64,000 nucleotides of DNA from an uncultured Collinsella sp. (GCA_958370325.1 CATXJW010000005.1:22221-86220), one strand, 5' to 3'. Shown: positions 49,555 to 58,997, counted from the stretch's first letter. Translations and numbers: made by a program. Notes: generated by a model from the sequence alone, not told the origin.

Positions 49555-50356
49555 AAGGTTCCTCCATTCAGAATTGAAGCATGTGAGCAAATGGACGTAC
49601 GTCTTAATCCTGGCAATTTATGCGTGTATGGTGATATTGCAGCTTAATTCTTTCCCGATGTGGTTCTGTAGCCTCCGCGAGGGCAGTTTCTTGGGCTTTT
49701 TCCCAGACCCGACGCTTAAACTGTCGGCAGAGGACGCCCTTCTATTTGGTAATGCAGAGGTTTTTCGCGGCTTGCTGTTCAATGTGGCCCCGTTGGCTCA
49801 TGCATTGTTCTTTCCGCTTGTCGCGCCTTGCGTTGTCCCACGCTTTGTCAGTTCGAGCTTTGTCGAGGAACCGTGGGGGCTGTCGGAGGCTCGGGGAGGG
49901 AAGCGGGCGTGCGTTACCGTTGCGCGAGCGATGCTGTCTTCTTTCGCCCTATTGGGCGCGTTTATCCTGTCAAGTGTCGTTTTGTACTGTCTTAACTGCG
50001 CAATCGTTTTGGATGCTCAACAGTATTTCAACCTGAATATGTTTTGCGATCGACTTCTTCTGGCGAGTGCGGTCTGCCTTGCATACGTGGTCTCTTGCAT
50101 GATCGTTGTTTCCTATTTTGGATCCGGCTTCGGTCCTATTGGCATGCTGTTGCTTGTCAACGTCGTAACGATCTACATACAGGTCGGAGCCAATTCCATG
50201 CTTCCGCTTCCAGCCTCGATGCTCATGTGGATTTGCGGCGTGACCCCGTTGGGGAATGGTCAATGCATCTCGATTTTAATTGACTGCCTCATAAACGTAG
50301 CAAGCGTTTTTATCATTTGCTTTACTGTCGACCGATTGCGGTCGAGATTTCTCTGA
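49538..50356 (+). CDS. ABC-2 type permease, LanG-like position
   Basis: The 272-residue protein starts at ATG 49538 with TCGGAGG at good spacing; the frame also opens with a GTG at 49520. It overlaps the previous gene by 17 nt. Six helices are visible (WTYVLILAIYACMVILQL, ... ILIDCLINVASVFIICFTV). Together with the ATPase and the first permease it makes an ATPase-permease-permease set of LanFEG layout. Confidence 0.8.
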   Translation: MARQIKRFLHSELKHVSKWTYVLILAIYACMVILQLNSFPMWFCSLREGSFLGFFPDPTLKLSAEDALLFGNAEVFRGLLFNVAPLAHALFFPLVAPCVVPRFVSSSFVEEPWGLSEARGGKRACVTVARAMLSSFALLGAFILSSVVLYCLNCAIVLDAQQYFNLNMFCDRLLLASAVCLAYVVSCMIVVSYFGSGFGPIGMLLLVNVVTIYIQVGANSMLPLPASMLMWICGVTPLGNGQCISILIDCLINVASVFIICFTVDRLRSRFL

Positions 50357-50398
50357 TTGTTTGTGAGGGATAATCATACCGAGCATATCAAATACAGA

Positions 50399-50434
50399 GG
50401 GGGGCGGGCACCGTAGCTGGTGTCCGCCCCCCCC
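50399..50434. terminator. GC-rich bidirectional hairpin closing the peptide-transporter island
   Basis: The stem ggggggcgggcacc / ggtgtccgcccccc lies between convergent genes (50356 end and 50469 end). A weak T-tract is present only on the minus-strand side further on, so efficiency is uncertain. Confidence 0.55.
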
Positions 50435-50468
50435 GGCTTAGGAGGCTTTAACCTGAGTGGTTCGCGAG

Positions 50469-51278
50469 CTAGCGGGCCTGCTTTACCTTTGCCGCCGCCT
50501 CGACAAACGACTTCCACAGGATAAAGTCGGTTTCGAGCGTCTTCCACGTGTACTCGGGATGCCATTGCACGCCCAAGCAGAATGGCTGGCCTTCGACCTC
50601 GATGCACTCGGGAACACCGTCGGTTGCCTTGGCGACCAAGCGCGTGCTTTTACCCAGACGGTCGACGCAGCAGTGATGTGCCGAGTTGGTCTGGATCAGC
50701 CTGTGCCCGCCAAGCGCGCGCTCCAGAAGCGAGCCCGGCACGACCTCGACGGGATGCACGGGGTCGTTGAGCACGTGGGTATGGCGCCACTGCGTGCGGC
50801 CCTCGCGAGCGCCCAGGCTCGGCACGTCCATGCACAGGGTGCCGCCAGTGGCGACGTTGAGCAACTGCGTGCCACGGCAGGTGGTAAAGAGCGGCTTCTT
50901 GGCGCGGAGCACCTCGCCGACCAGCTTAAACTCAAAGCTATCGCGGATCTCGCAGCACAGCGTGGGGTCGTAGGGTCGATCATCGCCCCAGCGTTTGGGG
51001 TTGACATCCGGGCCGCCGGGAATAGCGATACCGTCGGCGATATCGACGTAATGGCGGATGACCTCAATGTCCTCGGTGATGGACATCTGCAGCGGCAGGC
51101 CGCCGGCGGCAAGGATGGCATCGACAAAGACACTTGCGATTTCCTCGTTGGGGGAGAGCGTCTCGCTTAAAAACGGCTTCGCCTCTTCCCAGCGCGGCGC
51201 GACGAGGATGAGTGGACGGTCGGCGGGGGCGACGTCAACATGTGGGGTGTAGGACGATGAAGTGCGAGTTCCGATCAT
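50469..51278 (-). CDS. Class I glutamine amidotransferase, gamma-glutamyl-GABA hydrolase (PuuD) type
   Basis: From ATG 51278 the protein has 269 residues. The nucleophile is Cys134 in FTTCRGTQLLNVATGGT, preceded by GIAIPGGPDVNP, with the catalytic His-Pro-Glu in GVQWHPEYT. PuuD-like enzymes split gamma-glutamyl amides to release glutamate. It sits at the end of a glutamine/glutamate-type ABC uptake operon, 52 nt after glnQ, so it may process an imported gamma-glutamyl compound. The start is uncertain; a frame of 40 more codons lacks family features. Confidence 0.85.
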   Translation of the reverse strand: MIGTRTSSSYTPHVDVAPADRPLILVAPRWEEAKPFLSETLSPNEEIASVFVDAILAAGGLPLQMSITEDIEVIRHYVDIADGIAIPGGPDVNPKRWGDDRPYDPTLCCEIRDSFEFKLVGEVLRAKKPLFTTCRGTQLLNVATGGTLCMDVPSLGAREGRTQWRHTHVLNDPVHPVEVVPGSLLERALGGHRLIQTNSAHHCCVDRLGKSTRLVAKATDGVPECIEVEGQPFCLGVQWHPEYTWKTLETDFILWKSFVEAAAKVKQAR

Positions 51279-51330
51279 AGGTGTAACTTTCGAGTTTGGA
51301 TGGTCTTGGCGAGCGAACATGGCAATTGGG

Positions 51331-52095
<765 letters not shown>

Positions 52096-52131
52096 GGTGC
52101 TCGGCTCCTTATGACTCGAAATGGTAAATCG

Positions 52132-52965
52132 TTAGCGGATGATCGTCGCGCCGGTCTTGTGCGAAACGTAGACAGCGGCCTTGTTGATCGCGACGTTGAT
52201 GAGGATGTAGATGACCGCGATAACCAGGTAGACCGACACGAGGGCGTCGTAGTTGGTAATGAGCACGCGGGCATTTTGCATGAGGTCGGGGTAGCTCACC
52301 ACGTAGGCGACGGTGGTGTCTTTGACTACGACCACGAGCTGCGAAATCAACGACGGAATGATAAACCGAATCGCCTGGGGCAATACGATTTTAAAGGTGA
52401 TTTTAGCCTTGGAGAGACCGAGCGCCTGGGCCGCCTCGACCTGGCCACGCGGTACGGCGTTGACGCCGGCACGGAAGATCTCGGCCAGTACGCCGGCCGC
52501 AGCGAGCGCGACGGGAAGCGTGAGCATCCAAAACGACGGCAGTGCGATCTTGTACTGGGGCAGCACTAAAAAGAAGAAGTAGATGAACAGCAGGCTCGGC
52601 ACGCCGCGGAAGAAATCGGTGAGCACGCGGCAGACCAGCTGCAGCGGCTTAATGTCGCTGGTGCGGCCGAGCATAAGGGCCAAGCCCAGCACCAGCGCGA
52701 TGGCGCCGGCGGTGAGCGCGACCTTTACCGTGCCCTCAAAACCGGCAAGCAGGAACTTCCAGGTGGTGAGGTGCGTAAAGAAGTACCAGTAATGGACCGA
52801 AAGCTGGCCGGTCACATAAAAGCGCTGCAGTACCAGAGCGATGAGCGCGGCCACGGCAACAAGTGAGATGGCGGCGCCGACGCGAATCTTGGCGCGCATC
52901 TTGGGGCCGGGAGCCTCGTAGAGCGCATCGCGCATGGTGAGCGCGGAGGTGGAGTGCTTGCTCAT
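52132..52965 (-). CDS. Amino acid ABC transporter permease
   Basis: The 277-residue permease has the EAA loop EIFRAGVNAVPRGQVEAAQALGLSKAKITFKIVLPQA, typical of the HisMQ/GlnP family, and about five helices. It overlaps the other permease gene by 4 nt. The N-terminal ~35 residues are cytosolic. It forms the membrane channel with the 219-residue partner. Confidence 0.92.
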   Translation of the reverse strand: MSKHSTSALTMRDALYEAPGPKMRAKIRVGAAISLVAVAALIALVLQRFYVTGQLSVHYWYFFTHLTTWKFLLAGFEGTVKVALTAGAIALVLGLALMLGRTSDIKPLQLVCRVLTDFFRGVPSLLFIYFFFLVLPQYKIALPSFWMLTLPVALAAAGVLAEIFRAGVNAVPRGQVEAAQALGLSKAKITFKIVLPQAIRFIIPSLISQLVVVVKDTTVAYVVSYPDLMQNARVLITNYDALVSVYLVIAVIYILINVAINKAAVYVSHKTGATIIR

Positions 52966-53621
52966 CGGAGGATCCTCACCTTCTTATCGATATAGTTGCC
53001 AATGTGGCTCACCACAAAGGCCGTGCCCAGGTAGCCGAGCGCCGAGATAAAGAACGCGGCGACGCCGCCGAGCGAGCGCGTGTTGATGTAGCTCACCACG
53101 CCGGTGAGCTCCTGCGGTTTAAGCGGCACCTGACTGCCGAGTGCGGTGGTGAGCATGACGGCGATAAAGAGGTTGGTCATGGGCAGCACGCTCGAGCGCA
53201 GCGCCTGCGGAATCACGATCTTGGCGAGGATACGGCTGAAGTTCATGCCCAGCGAGCGGGCGGCTTCCACCTGGCCGACACCGACGGTGTTGATGCCGCT
53301 CATAAAGTTCTCGGAGCCAAAGGCAGAACCCAAGAGCACTGTGGCGACGATAACGCAGGTGCGGTAGGGCAGGACGACCTTGAGCGGCGGCAGCGCATAG
53401 ACGACGATAATGAGCAGCGCAATGCCGGGGATGTTACGGAAGACCTGGACATACAGGTCGCCGAAGACGCGCAGCGGCTTGAGCGGCGACACGCGCATCA
53501 CGGTGACGGTGACGGCCAGCACCATGGCGATGACAAACGACTCAAGCGTCATGCCCCAGGTTGCTAGCAGCGCGTCGATATAGTTCTGGCCATAGAGCGA
53601 CCAGAGCTCGGAGAGACTCAT
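52962..53621 (-). CDS. Amino acid ABC transporter permease
   Basis: The 219-residue permease has the EAA loop NFMSGINTVGVGQVEAARSLGMNFSRILAKIVIPQALR and the usual GlnP length. It follows an attenuator-like hairpin after the binding-protein gene, so the binding protein is likely made in excess. Confidence 0.92.
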   Translation of the reverse strand: MSLSELWSLYGQNYIDALLATWGMTLESFVIAMVLAVTVTVMRVSPLKPLRVFGDLYVQVFRNIPGIALLIIVVYALPPLKVVLPYRTCVIVATVLLGSAFGSENFMSGINTVGVGQVEAARSLGMNFSRILAKIVIPQALRSSVLPMTNLFIAVMLTTALGSQVPLKPQELTGVVSYINTRSLGGVAAFFISALGYLGTAFVVSHIGNYIDKKVRILR

Positions 53622-53645
53622 GCGGACCTCCCGCCGGTAAGGAAA

Positions 53646-53671
53646 GGGGCTCCCGTGTGTACGGAAGCCCC
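53646..53671 (-). terminator. Attenuator between the binding-protein and permease genes
   Basis: On the minus strand GGGGCTTCCG / CGGGAGCCCC is followed by TTTCCTT. Partial read-through here would give more binding protein than membrane subunits. Confidence 0.65.
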
Positions 53672-53759
53672 GACAACTCAGTGAGGAAACAGTTTAGCGC
53701 AATAAAGCGCATCGTGCGTTTCCGTATGGTTTCGTAGCGGCCGTTACCAGGCTCGCTGC

Positions 53760-54755
53760 CTAGGCGCCGATCTCGGGCAGCTCGGGAACATTGGTGTCGC
53801 CCGTACGGTCGCCAATGCAGATCTGCCACAGCTCGGTCCAGGTGCCGTCATCCTCGATCTTCTTAAGGAAGTCGTTGACAAAGGCGACACCGTCGGAATC
53901 GAGCGGCAGGCCGATGCCGTAGGGCTCCTTGCTGCCGAAGGGCTTGCCGGCAATCTTGTACTTGCCGGGCTCGCGGACCAGGGCGCTCTGCTGCATGTTG
54001 TTGTCGATGACGTAGGCGTCAACGCGGCCCTGCTGGAGTGCCTGACGTGCCTCCTCGTCGGTCTTGAACTCCTGCTGGCTGGCCTTGGGGGCAAACTCCT
54101 CCAGGATGGCGGGGCCGTTGGAGCCGGACTGGACGGCGACGTTCTTGTCGGCCAGGTCGTCGACGCTCTTGATGTCGTCGTTGTCGGCGAGCACCAGGAT
54201 AGCCTGCTGGGTGTAGTAGTAGGGACCGGCGAAGGAGACGAGCTTCTTGCGCTCGTCAGTGATGGTGTAGGTGGCAAAGACAGCGTCGACCTGGCCGTTC
54301 TGCAGGACGGACTCGCGCGTGTCCGAGGTCACCTGGGTGATCTCGACCTTGTTCTCGCCTAGGATGTAGTTGGACAGAAGCTGCGCGATGCCGGCATCGA
54401 AGCCACGGGTCTGACCGTCTTTCTCGTTGAGGAGGGAGAAAAGCGTAGAGGTCTGAACGCCACCGATCTTAAAGACGCCGGCGTCCTTGACGGCCGTAGC
54501 CCAGGTGCTGGCGGCGATGGCATCGTCATCGGCCTTGGGGCCGTTGTCGACGAGCTTGTCGAATGCCTTGGCGTCGAGCTCGGCGGAAACCTCGGTATCC
54601 TCGGAGCCCTTGGAGGAGCCGGCGGCGGAACCCTTGTCGGCCTCGGCGCTGGTGTCGGAGCAGCCGGCAAGACCAAGGCCGGCGACGGTTGCGAAGGTGG
54701 CGGCGACAAAGCCGCGGCGGTCGAGAACGACCTGCTGGGAGAGGTTCTTGCTCAT
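53760..54755 (-). CDS. Amino acid-binding lipoprotein of the ABC transporter
   Basis: The 331-residue protein starts with a twin-arginine-like lipoprotein signal (Arg13-Arg14 in LDRRGF, lipobox LAGC with Cys32), then a Ser/Glu-rich linker and a family 3 periplasmic-binding fold (GVFKIGGVQTSTLFSLL, GFDAGIAQLL, ANGQVDAVFATYTITDERKKLVSFAGPYY). It captures the amino acid outside the membrane. Its sequence departs from the commonest form in the first ligand-binding strand. A good promoter lies 43-73 nt upstream. Confidence 0.92.
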   Translation of the reverse strand: MSKNLSQQVVLDRRGFVAATFATVAGLGLAGCSDTSAEADKGSAAGSSKGSEDTEVSAELDAKAFDKLVDNGPKADDDAIAASTWATAVKDAGVFKIGGVQTSTLFSLLNEKDGQTRGFDAGIAQLLSNYILGENKVEITQVTSDTRESVLQNGQVDAVFATYTITDERKKLVSFAGPYYYTQQAILVLADNDDIKSVDDLADKNVAVQSGSNGPAILEEFAPKASQQEFKTDEEARQALQQGRVDAYVIDNNMQQSALVREPGKYKIAGKPFGSKEPYGIGLPLDSDGVAFVNDFLKKIEDDGTWTELWQICIGDRTGDTNVPELPEIGA

Positions 54756-54798
54756 AGGAGAACACCTTTCTCAATAAAATCCCTAGCGGTTGAGTAGA

Positions 54799-54828
54799 GT
54801 TATACCCCATCCCGCTAAAATGGGTCAA
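54799..54828 (-). promoter_or_regulatory. Promoter of the amino acid ABC operon
   Basis: Minus-strand TTGACC (54828-54823) and TATAAC (54804-54799) with an 18-nt spacer, upstream of the binding-protein start. Confidence 0.7.
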
Positions 54829-54868
54829 CACGAAATAACTCAGAAACATACTTGTCTTATAGGTTATT

Positions 54869-54921
54869 CTACCTACCAAAAAGGGACAGGTCTATTTTGG
54901 TAGGTTTTATCTGGGAAAACG
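54869..54921 (+). repeat. 52-bp dispersed hairpin repeat, copy 7
   Basis: Acctaccaaaaagggacagg with right arm ttttggtaggt; both arms changed together (C to T with matching partner), so the stem is kept. Confidence 0.85.
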
Positions 54922-55025
54922 TCGGTTATTGCTGCTGAGACGGCGTTTCGCGGACGGCGTGGTCGCTCGCGGCGGTCGCTATAATGGCGGCAACGCGACA
55001 CATATAATAAGTAAGGAGATCGCGT

Positions 55026-55064
55026 ATGAACGGTTATTCGTTTTTCGCACCGACCGTGACCTAA
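55026..55064 (+). pseudogene. 12-codon remnant resembling the start of an iron alcohol dehydrogenase gene
   Basis: Behind a TATAAT (54980-54985) and a good AAGGAG site, the frame reads MNGYSFFAPTVT and stops where a terminator-like hairpin (55064-55102) begins. The opening Y/F-x-F-x-PT pattern recalls NADH-dependent butanol/alcohol dehydrogenases, so this may be the 5' stub of a gene lost by deletion. It is too short to be sure. Confidence 0.3.
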
Positions 55065-55102
55065 AACCACCACAAAGGGGACAGGCACCTTTGTGGTGGT
55101 TT
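55064..55102 (+). terminator. Hairpin aaaccaccacaaagg / cctttgtggtggttt
   Basis: A perfect 15-bp stem with a short loop (ggacaggca), ending in TTT. Confidence 0.7.
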
Positions 55103-55133
55103 GGGCTGGTACGGCGGCCGGTCTCGTTGTTTT

Positions 55134-55350
55134 GTCTCAATCTGTAACATCTGCAGCCATTTTTACCGAGTATCTGTTACAGATCGAGATTTTCTCTTCA
55201 GCGGAATTCGAATGTCTCAATCTGTAACAGGTAGACGAGGAAATGGGTTCTTACTGTTACAGATTGAGACAAAGGTCAGGGACTAAGACGTCTTGTCTCA
55301 ATCTGTAACAGTTAGACGGGAATTCGGGCCATAGATGTTACAGATTGAGA
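55134..55350. repeat. Six-copy 16-bp motif array in alternating orientation, ~40-bp period
   Basis: Gtctcaatctgtaaca occurs at about 55134, 55214 and 55295, and its inverse at 55175, 55254 and 55336. Centres are 39-41 bp apart, and the intervening 22-25 bp are unrelated to each other. It lies in the 650-bp gap between the amino acid ABC operon and dxs, which holds no intact gene. Confidence 0.85.
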
Positions 55351-55370
55351 TAATCGCGTCGCGAAAATAT

Positions 55371-55403
55371 AAACCTCCGCAGGGGTGCTTCCCTTGCGGA
55401 GGT
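55371..55403. terminator. Bidirectional terminator beside dxs
   Basis: The stem aaacctccgca / tgcggaggttt directly follows the dxs stop on the minus strand and has T-runs on both sides. Confidence 0.85.
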
Positions 55404-55406
55404 TTT

Positions 55407-57188
55407 TTACTCGTTAAGTAGCCTTACGGCTTCGGCAGCCATGTTCTCGACCGTCATGCCGTTCTGCGCGAGCAGTTTGTTGGGGTCGTAGCGGTCGGGG
55501 AAGCCCTTGGCGATGCCGAAGGTGCGCGTGCGCAACGGCGTGCATGCCAGATAGCACGCGACGCGTTCGCCCCAGCCGCCGTCCAAGATGCCGTCCTCGA
55601 GGGTGACGACAACGCGATGCTCGGCGGCAAGGCTGTCGAGGAACTCGCGGTCAAGCTCGGTTGCAAAGCGAGGGTTGACGAGCGTGGCCTCGATGCCGTA
55701 TTCGGCTGCCAAGCGGTTTGCCACACGCTCGCCCAGCTCAAAGAAATCGCCGAGCGCGAGCACGGCCACGTCGCGGCCCTGGCGCATCACGTTGTAGCGC
55801 GCGACACCGTAATCGGCGTCCTCGCCAGGCGCCAGGTCGGGGCGGCTTACCAGGCCAATGCCCGGTACACGGATCGCTACGGGATGCTCGCGGTGGTCGA
55901 GCGACCAGCTCAGCATGGACAGATATTCCTCCATGCAGGCCGGTGCCAAGTAGTGCATGTTGGGAAGACCGCCAAGCATGGAAATATCAAAGAACGAGAG
56001 GTGCGTCTCGGACGTAGTGCCAAAGATTGATGCGCCAAACACTAGGATCGTCGCCGGGGCATCGTTGAGGCACAGGTCGTGCCACAGCTCGTCGTAGGCG
56101 CGTTGCAAAAACGTGCCGTACACACCAAAGACTGGCTTGGCGCCCGAGCGCGCAAGCGCGGTGGCAAAGGTCACGGCGTGCTCCTCGGCAATGCCCACGT
56201 CAACAAACTGCTTGCCTGCCGCGGCGCGAAGCTCGGGTGTAAAGCCCATGATGTAGGGCGTGGCGGCCGTGATGCCCACGACCTGCGGATCGTGCTCGAT
56301 GGCGGCGCTGAGCGCCTCGCCCGTAATGTCGGCATAGGTGCGCGGCGCAGGCTCGCTCGGATGGCCCGGGCAGAGCTTGCGCCCAGTCGACATGTCAAAC
56401 GGACCCACGTGGTGCCAGCGCTCGGGGTCGCTCTGGGCTGGTTCAAAGCCCTTGCCCTTGGCGGTGGAGACATGCAGCACGATGGGATGATCGATATCGC
56501 GCAGCTCCTGCAGCGCGTCGACCAGGGCCAACACATCGTTGCCGGCGTCCAGATAGCGGTAGTCGAGTCCCATCGCGCGGAAAACGTTGCGCTCGCAGGT
56601 GCCGTTGCTGGCGCGCAGCTCGGCCAGATTGCGATACAGGCCACCGTGGTTTTCAGCGATGGACTGGTCGTTGTCATTGACGATGATGATCAGGTTGCTG
56701 TCGAGATCGGCGGCATTGTTAAAGCCCTCAAACGCCAGACCGCCCGAAAGCGAGCCGTCGCCAATGATGGTGATGACGTTGTACGCATCGCCCGCCAGGT
56801 CACGAGCGTGCGCCAAGCCGCAGCCCAGGCTCACCGATGTGGAGGTGTGGCCCATGGCGAACAGGTCGTGTTCGGACTCGTCGGGATTGGCAAAGCCAGA
56901 GGCCTCGCCGTAGCGTGCCGGGTCGATATAAGTGTACGCGCGCCCAGTCAGCGCCTTGTGGGCATAGGTCTGGTGTGACACGTCAAAGACAATTTTGTCG
57001 GTGGGGGAGTTAAACACGCGATGGAGCGCGACCGTAAGCTCAACGACGCCCAGGTTGGGGGCAACGTGCCCGCCGACGGCGGCGGAGCTTTCGAGGATGG
57101 CGTGGCGGATCTCGCCGCAGAGCAGCGGAAGCTCGGCGCGATCGAGAGCCTTGACGTCCTCGGGCGTTGTCGTTTGCGTAAGCAGCAT
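55407..57188 (-). CDS. dxs: 1-deoxy-D-xylulose-5-phosphate synthase
   Basis: The 593-residue TPP enzyme has the N-terminal HVAPNLGVVELTVALHRVF, DVSHQTYAHK, GDGSLSGGLAFEGFNNAADL (TPP/Mg) and the transketolase-like central region FVDVGIAEEHAVTFATALA. It makes DXP from pyruvate and glyceraldehyde 3-phosphate for isoprenoids (MEP pathway) and for thiamine/pyridoxal precursors. It is shorter than the typical ~620-640 residues, with reduced segments in the first domain. It is not in a cluster with other MEP genes. The Shine-Dalgarno (GGAG) is distant from the start. Confidence 0.9.
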   Translation of the reverse strand: MLLTQTTTPEDVKALDRAELPLLCGEIRHAILESSAAVGGHVAPNLGVVELTVALHRVFNSPTDKIVFDVSHQTYAHKALTGRAYTYIDPARYGEASGFANPDESEHDLFAMGHTSTSVSLGCGLAHARDLAGDAYNVITIIGDGSLSGGLAFEGFNNAADLDSNLIIIVNDNDQSIAENHGGLYRNLAELRASNGTCERNVFRAMGLDYRYLDAGNDVLALVDALQELRDIDHPIVLHVSTAKGKGFEPAQSDPERWHHVGPFDMSTGRKLCPGHPSEPAPRTYADITGEALSAAIEHDPQVVGITAATPYIMGFTPELRAAAGKQFVDVGIAEEHAVTFATALARSGAKPVFGVYGTFLQRAYDELWHDLCLNDAPATILVFGASIFGTTSETHLSFFDISMLGGLPNMHYLAPACMEEYLSMLSWSLDHREHPVAIRVPGIGLVSRPDLAPGEDADYGVARYNVMRQGRDVAVLALGDFFELGERVANRLAAEYGIEATLVNPRFATELDREFLDSLAAEHRVVVTLEDGILDGGWGERVACYLACTPLRTRTFGIAKGFPDRYDPNKLLAQNGMTVENMAAEAVRLLNE

Positions 57189-57416
57189 CGTTGTGGGTTA
57201 CTCCATGCGAATCGTGCGCCGGCACTCCCTCGGCCGGCACAATTGCACAAGACAGTCTCGCACATTTTGGCGTTTGATATGTGACGGCGGCGCGGTAATT
57301 CGCCAACTGGTGGGGCAAAACGTTTTGTCCGATGCCATACTGATGTGTTCCATGATGTTTTTATCGATTGTGCACAGGCCGTGGCTTGTCGCCGTGGGCC
57401 GCTGGAAGGAGGCAGC

Positions 57417-57974
57417 ATGTCCGATGCCGTTCGTGCCGAGAAAATCGCACGCGAGGTCGACGATGTCGCCCGTCAGCTTGCCCAGACGGGGCGCTTGGGC
57501 CTGACGCATGAGTTTATCCAACATGGCGATGTGACGGTCTATACACATGTGACCTCGGTAGCGCGGGCAAGTCTGTCCTTTGCTGAGCGCTTGGGCCGTG
57601 CTGGCATTTCGATCGACCGCGCCTCGCTGCTGCGCGGGGCCCTGCTGCACGATTACTTTCTCTATGACTGGCACGATCCCGACCCAAGCCATCGGCTGCA
57701 TGGCTTTCGCCACCCGTTTTTTGCCTTGGCGCGTGCGGAGGAAGATTTTGAGCTGACGCCGCGTGAGCGGAATATTATCGTACGGCATATGTTTCCGCTG
57801 GTACCGGTGCCGCCGACGTGTCGTGAGGCATGGATTGTGTGCCTGGCGGATAAATGGTGCGCGCTGCGCGAGACGATTGCCGGCCGTCTGCCGCGCAAAG
57901 GCGGCGCGAACGATTTGAACGAGGGCTCGAGTGACGGCTCGAGCAAAGAATCGAACGAAAAGAGGAGTGGGTAG
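57417..57974 (+). CDS. HD-domain protein
   Basis: From ATG 57417 (GGAAGGAGG) the protein has 185 residues. It contains an HD-type pattern (THEFIQHGDVTVYTHVTSVARASL, RGALLHDYFLYDWHD, HRLHGFRHPFFALARA, VRHMFPL) with His-Asp pairs fitting a metal-dependent phosphohydrolase. The tail is low-complexity (Asn/Ser/Glu/Gly). It is coupled to the next gene, whose start lies 3 nt after its stop. The substrate is unknown. Confidence 0.85.
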   Translation: MSDAVRAEKIAREVDDVARQLAQTGRLGLTHEFIQHGDVTVYTHVTSVARASLSFAERLGRAGISIDRASLLRGALLHDYFLYDWHDPDPSHRLHGFRHPFFALARAEEDFELTPRERNIIVRHMFPLVPVPPTCREAWIVCLADKWCALRETIAGRLPRKGGANDLNEGSSDGSSKESNEKRSG

Positions 57975-57977
57975 ACG

Positions 57978-58997
57978 GTGGGAACCGCGATCGACATGGC
58001 ATTTGACGGCGCGACGCTTGCCGCCTGTCCGCTCTCGGCGCTGGTACTCTCGTTTGCCTTCTACGGTTTTTGCGGCTGGGTATGGGAGTCGACAGTCTGC
58101 GCCATGCTCAACCACGGACGCTTTGCCAACAGCGGCTTTTTGCTAGGGCCGTGTTGTCCCATCTACGGTGCGGGCGGCATCGCGTGCTGGTTGCTGCTGC
58201 GTGGAATCCCAGACGCCTCGAGCCAGTTTGTCGCTGCCGCGCTCGTATGCAGCGTGATCGAATATAGCGTGGGCGTGCTGTTGGAAAAAACGACGGGTGC
58301 CCGGTTTTGGGATTACTCGCATCTGCCGTTTAACCTGCACGGACGCATCTGCCTGTACTGGGCCTGCGCGTTTGGCTTGGGTGCGTTGTGTATTTGCCGT
58401 TTAGTGGAGCCGGCATTGCTGGGACTGCTTGGCCATCTGCCGGTGCTGATTGTGCGGCTGTCCGCCTTTATCGTCGCGGTCGCGATGATGGTCGATGCGG
58501 TGTGCTCGTTGGCGAGCTGGCGCCGCCTGTCCGATCAGCTTGAGCGTGTGCGTGCCGACCTTGCCGACCGCATCAATGAGTCGCTTGCCGACGCCTCCGA
58601 CTCTATGCTCGAACGTATTCCCGATTCGGCGATCGACTCGGTGGCGCAGACGCATATCCGCGGTCGCGCCGTTAACGCTTGGCTGGCCGAGCTGGGCGAC
58701 GCGGCGCTCGATGCCCTGCGCGAGAAGGCTTCGATGCCGACGTTTATTTCGGATGGTGCTCGCGGCCTGGCGCTCGCTGCCCGCCGCGTGGCCGATGCCG
58801 CGCCGAGCGTGCCCCGTCCGTCGCTCACCCGTCTCCGTACCGGCAAGCGCATGAGCCGTCCGGTGCCGAGCGTGTCACTCAGCCGCCGCGACCTACGCTT
58901 CTTTAACGCCTTCCCGCGTCTGCGCATCAATCGTTACGAGGGCGTCATCCGAGCTACCGACCTCCGCGACCGAGCCCGCGAGCTGTTCCGGCGCTAG
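57978..58997 (+). CDS. CmpB-like membrane protein (putative ABC transporter permease, PF06541 type)
   Basis: The 339-residue protein has an N-terminal PF06541-type membrane domain (about 20-180; FYGFCGWVWESTVCAML, GFLLGPCCPIYGAGG, EYSVGVLLEKTTGARFWDYS) and a ~160-residue cytosolic tail rich in Arg and Ala. The family is called ABC transporter type IV, but transport has not been shown to my knowledge. Start is GTG after GAGGAG. It always appears here with the HD-domain gene upstream. Confidence 0.82.
   Translation: MGTAIDMAFDGATLAACPLSALVLSFAFYGFCGWVWESTVCAMLNHGRFANSGFLLGPCCPIYGAGGIACWLLLRGIPDASSQFVAAALVCSVIEYSVGVLLEKTTGARFWDYSHLPFNLHGRICLYWACAFGLGALCICRLVEPALLGLLGHLPVLIVRLSAFIVAVAMMVDAVCSLASWRRLSDQLERVRADLADRINESLADASDSMLERIPDSAIDSVAQTHIRGRAVNAWLAELGDAALDALREKASMPTFISDGARGLALAARRVADAAPSVPRPSLTRLRTGKRMSRPVPSVSLSRRDLRFFNAFPRLRINRYEGVIRATDLRDRARELFRR

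Noticed and set aside
55134..55350. CRISPR array
   Set aside because: Copies alternate in orientation, are only 16-18 bp and have no cas genes nearby; CRISPR repeats are direct and longer.
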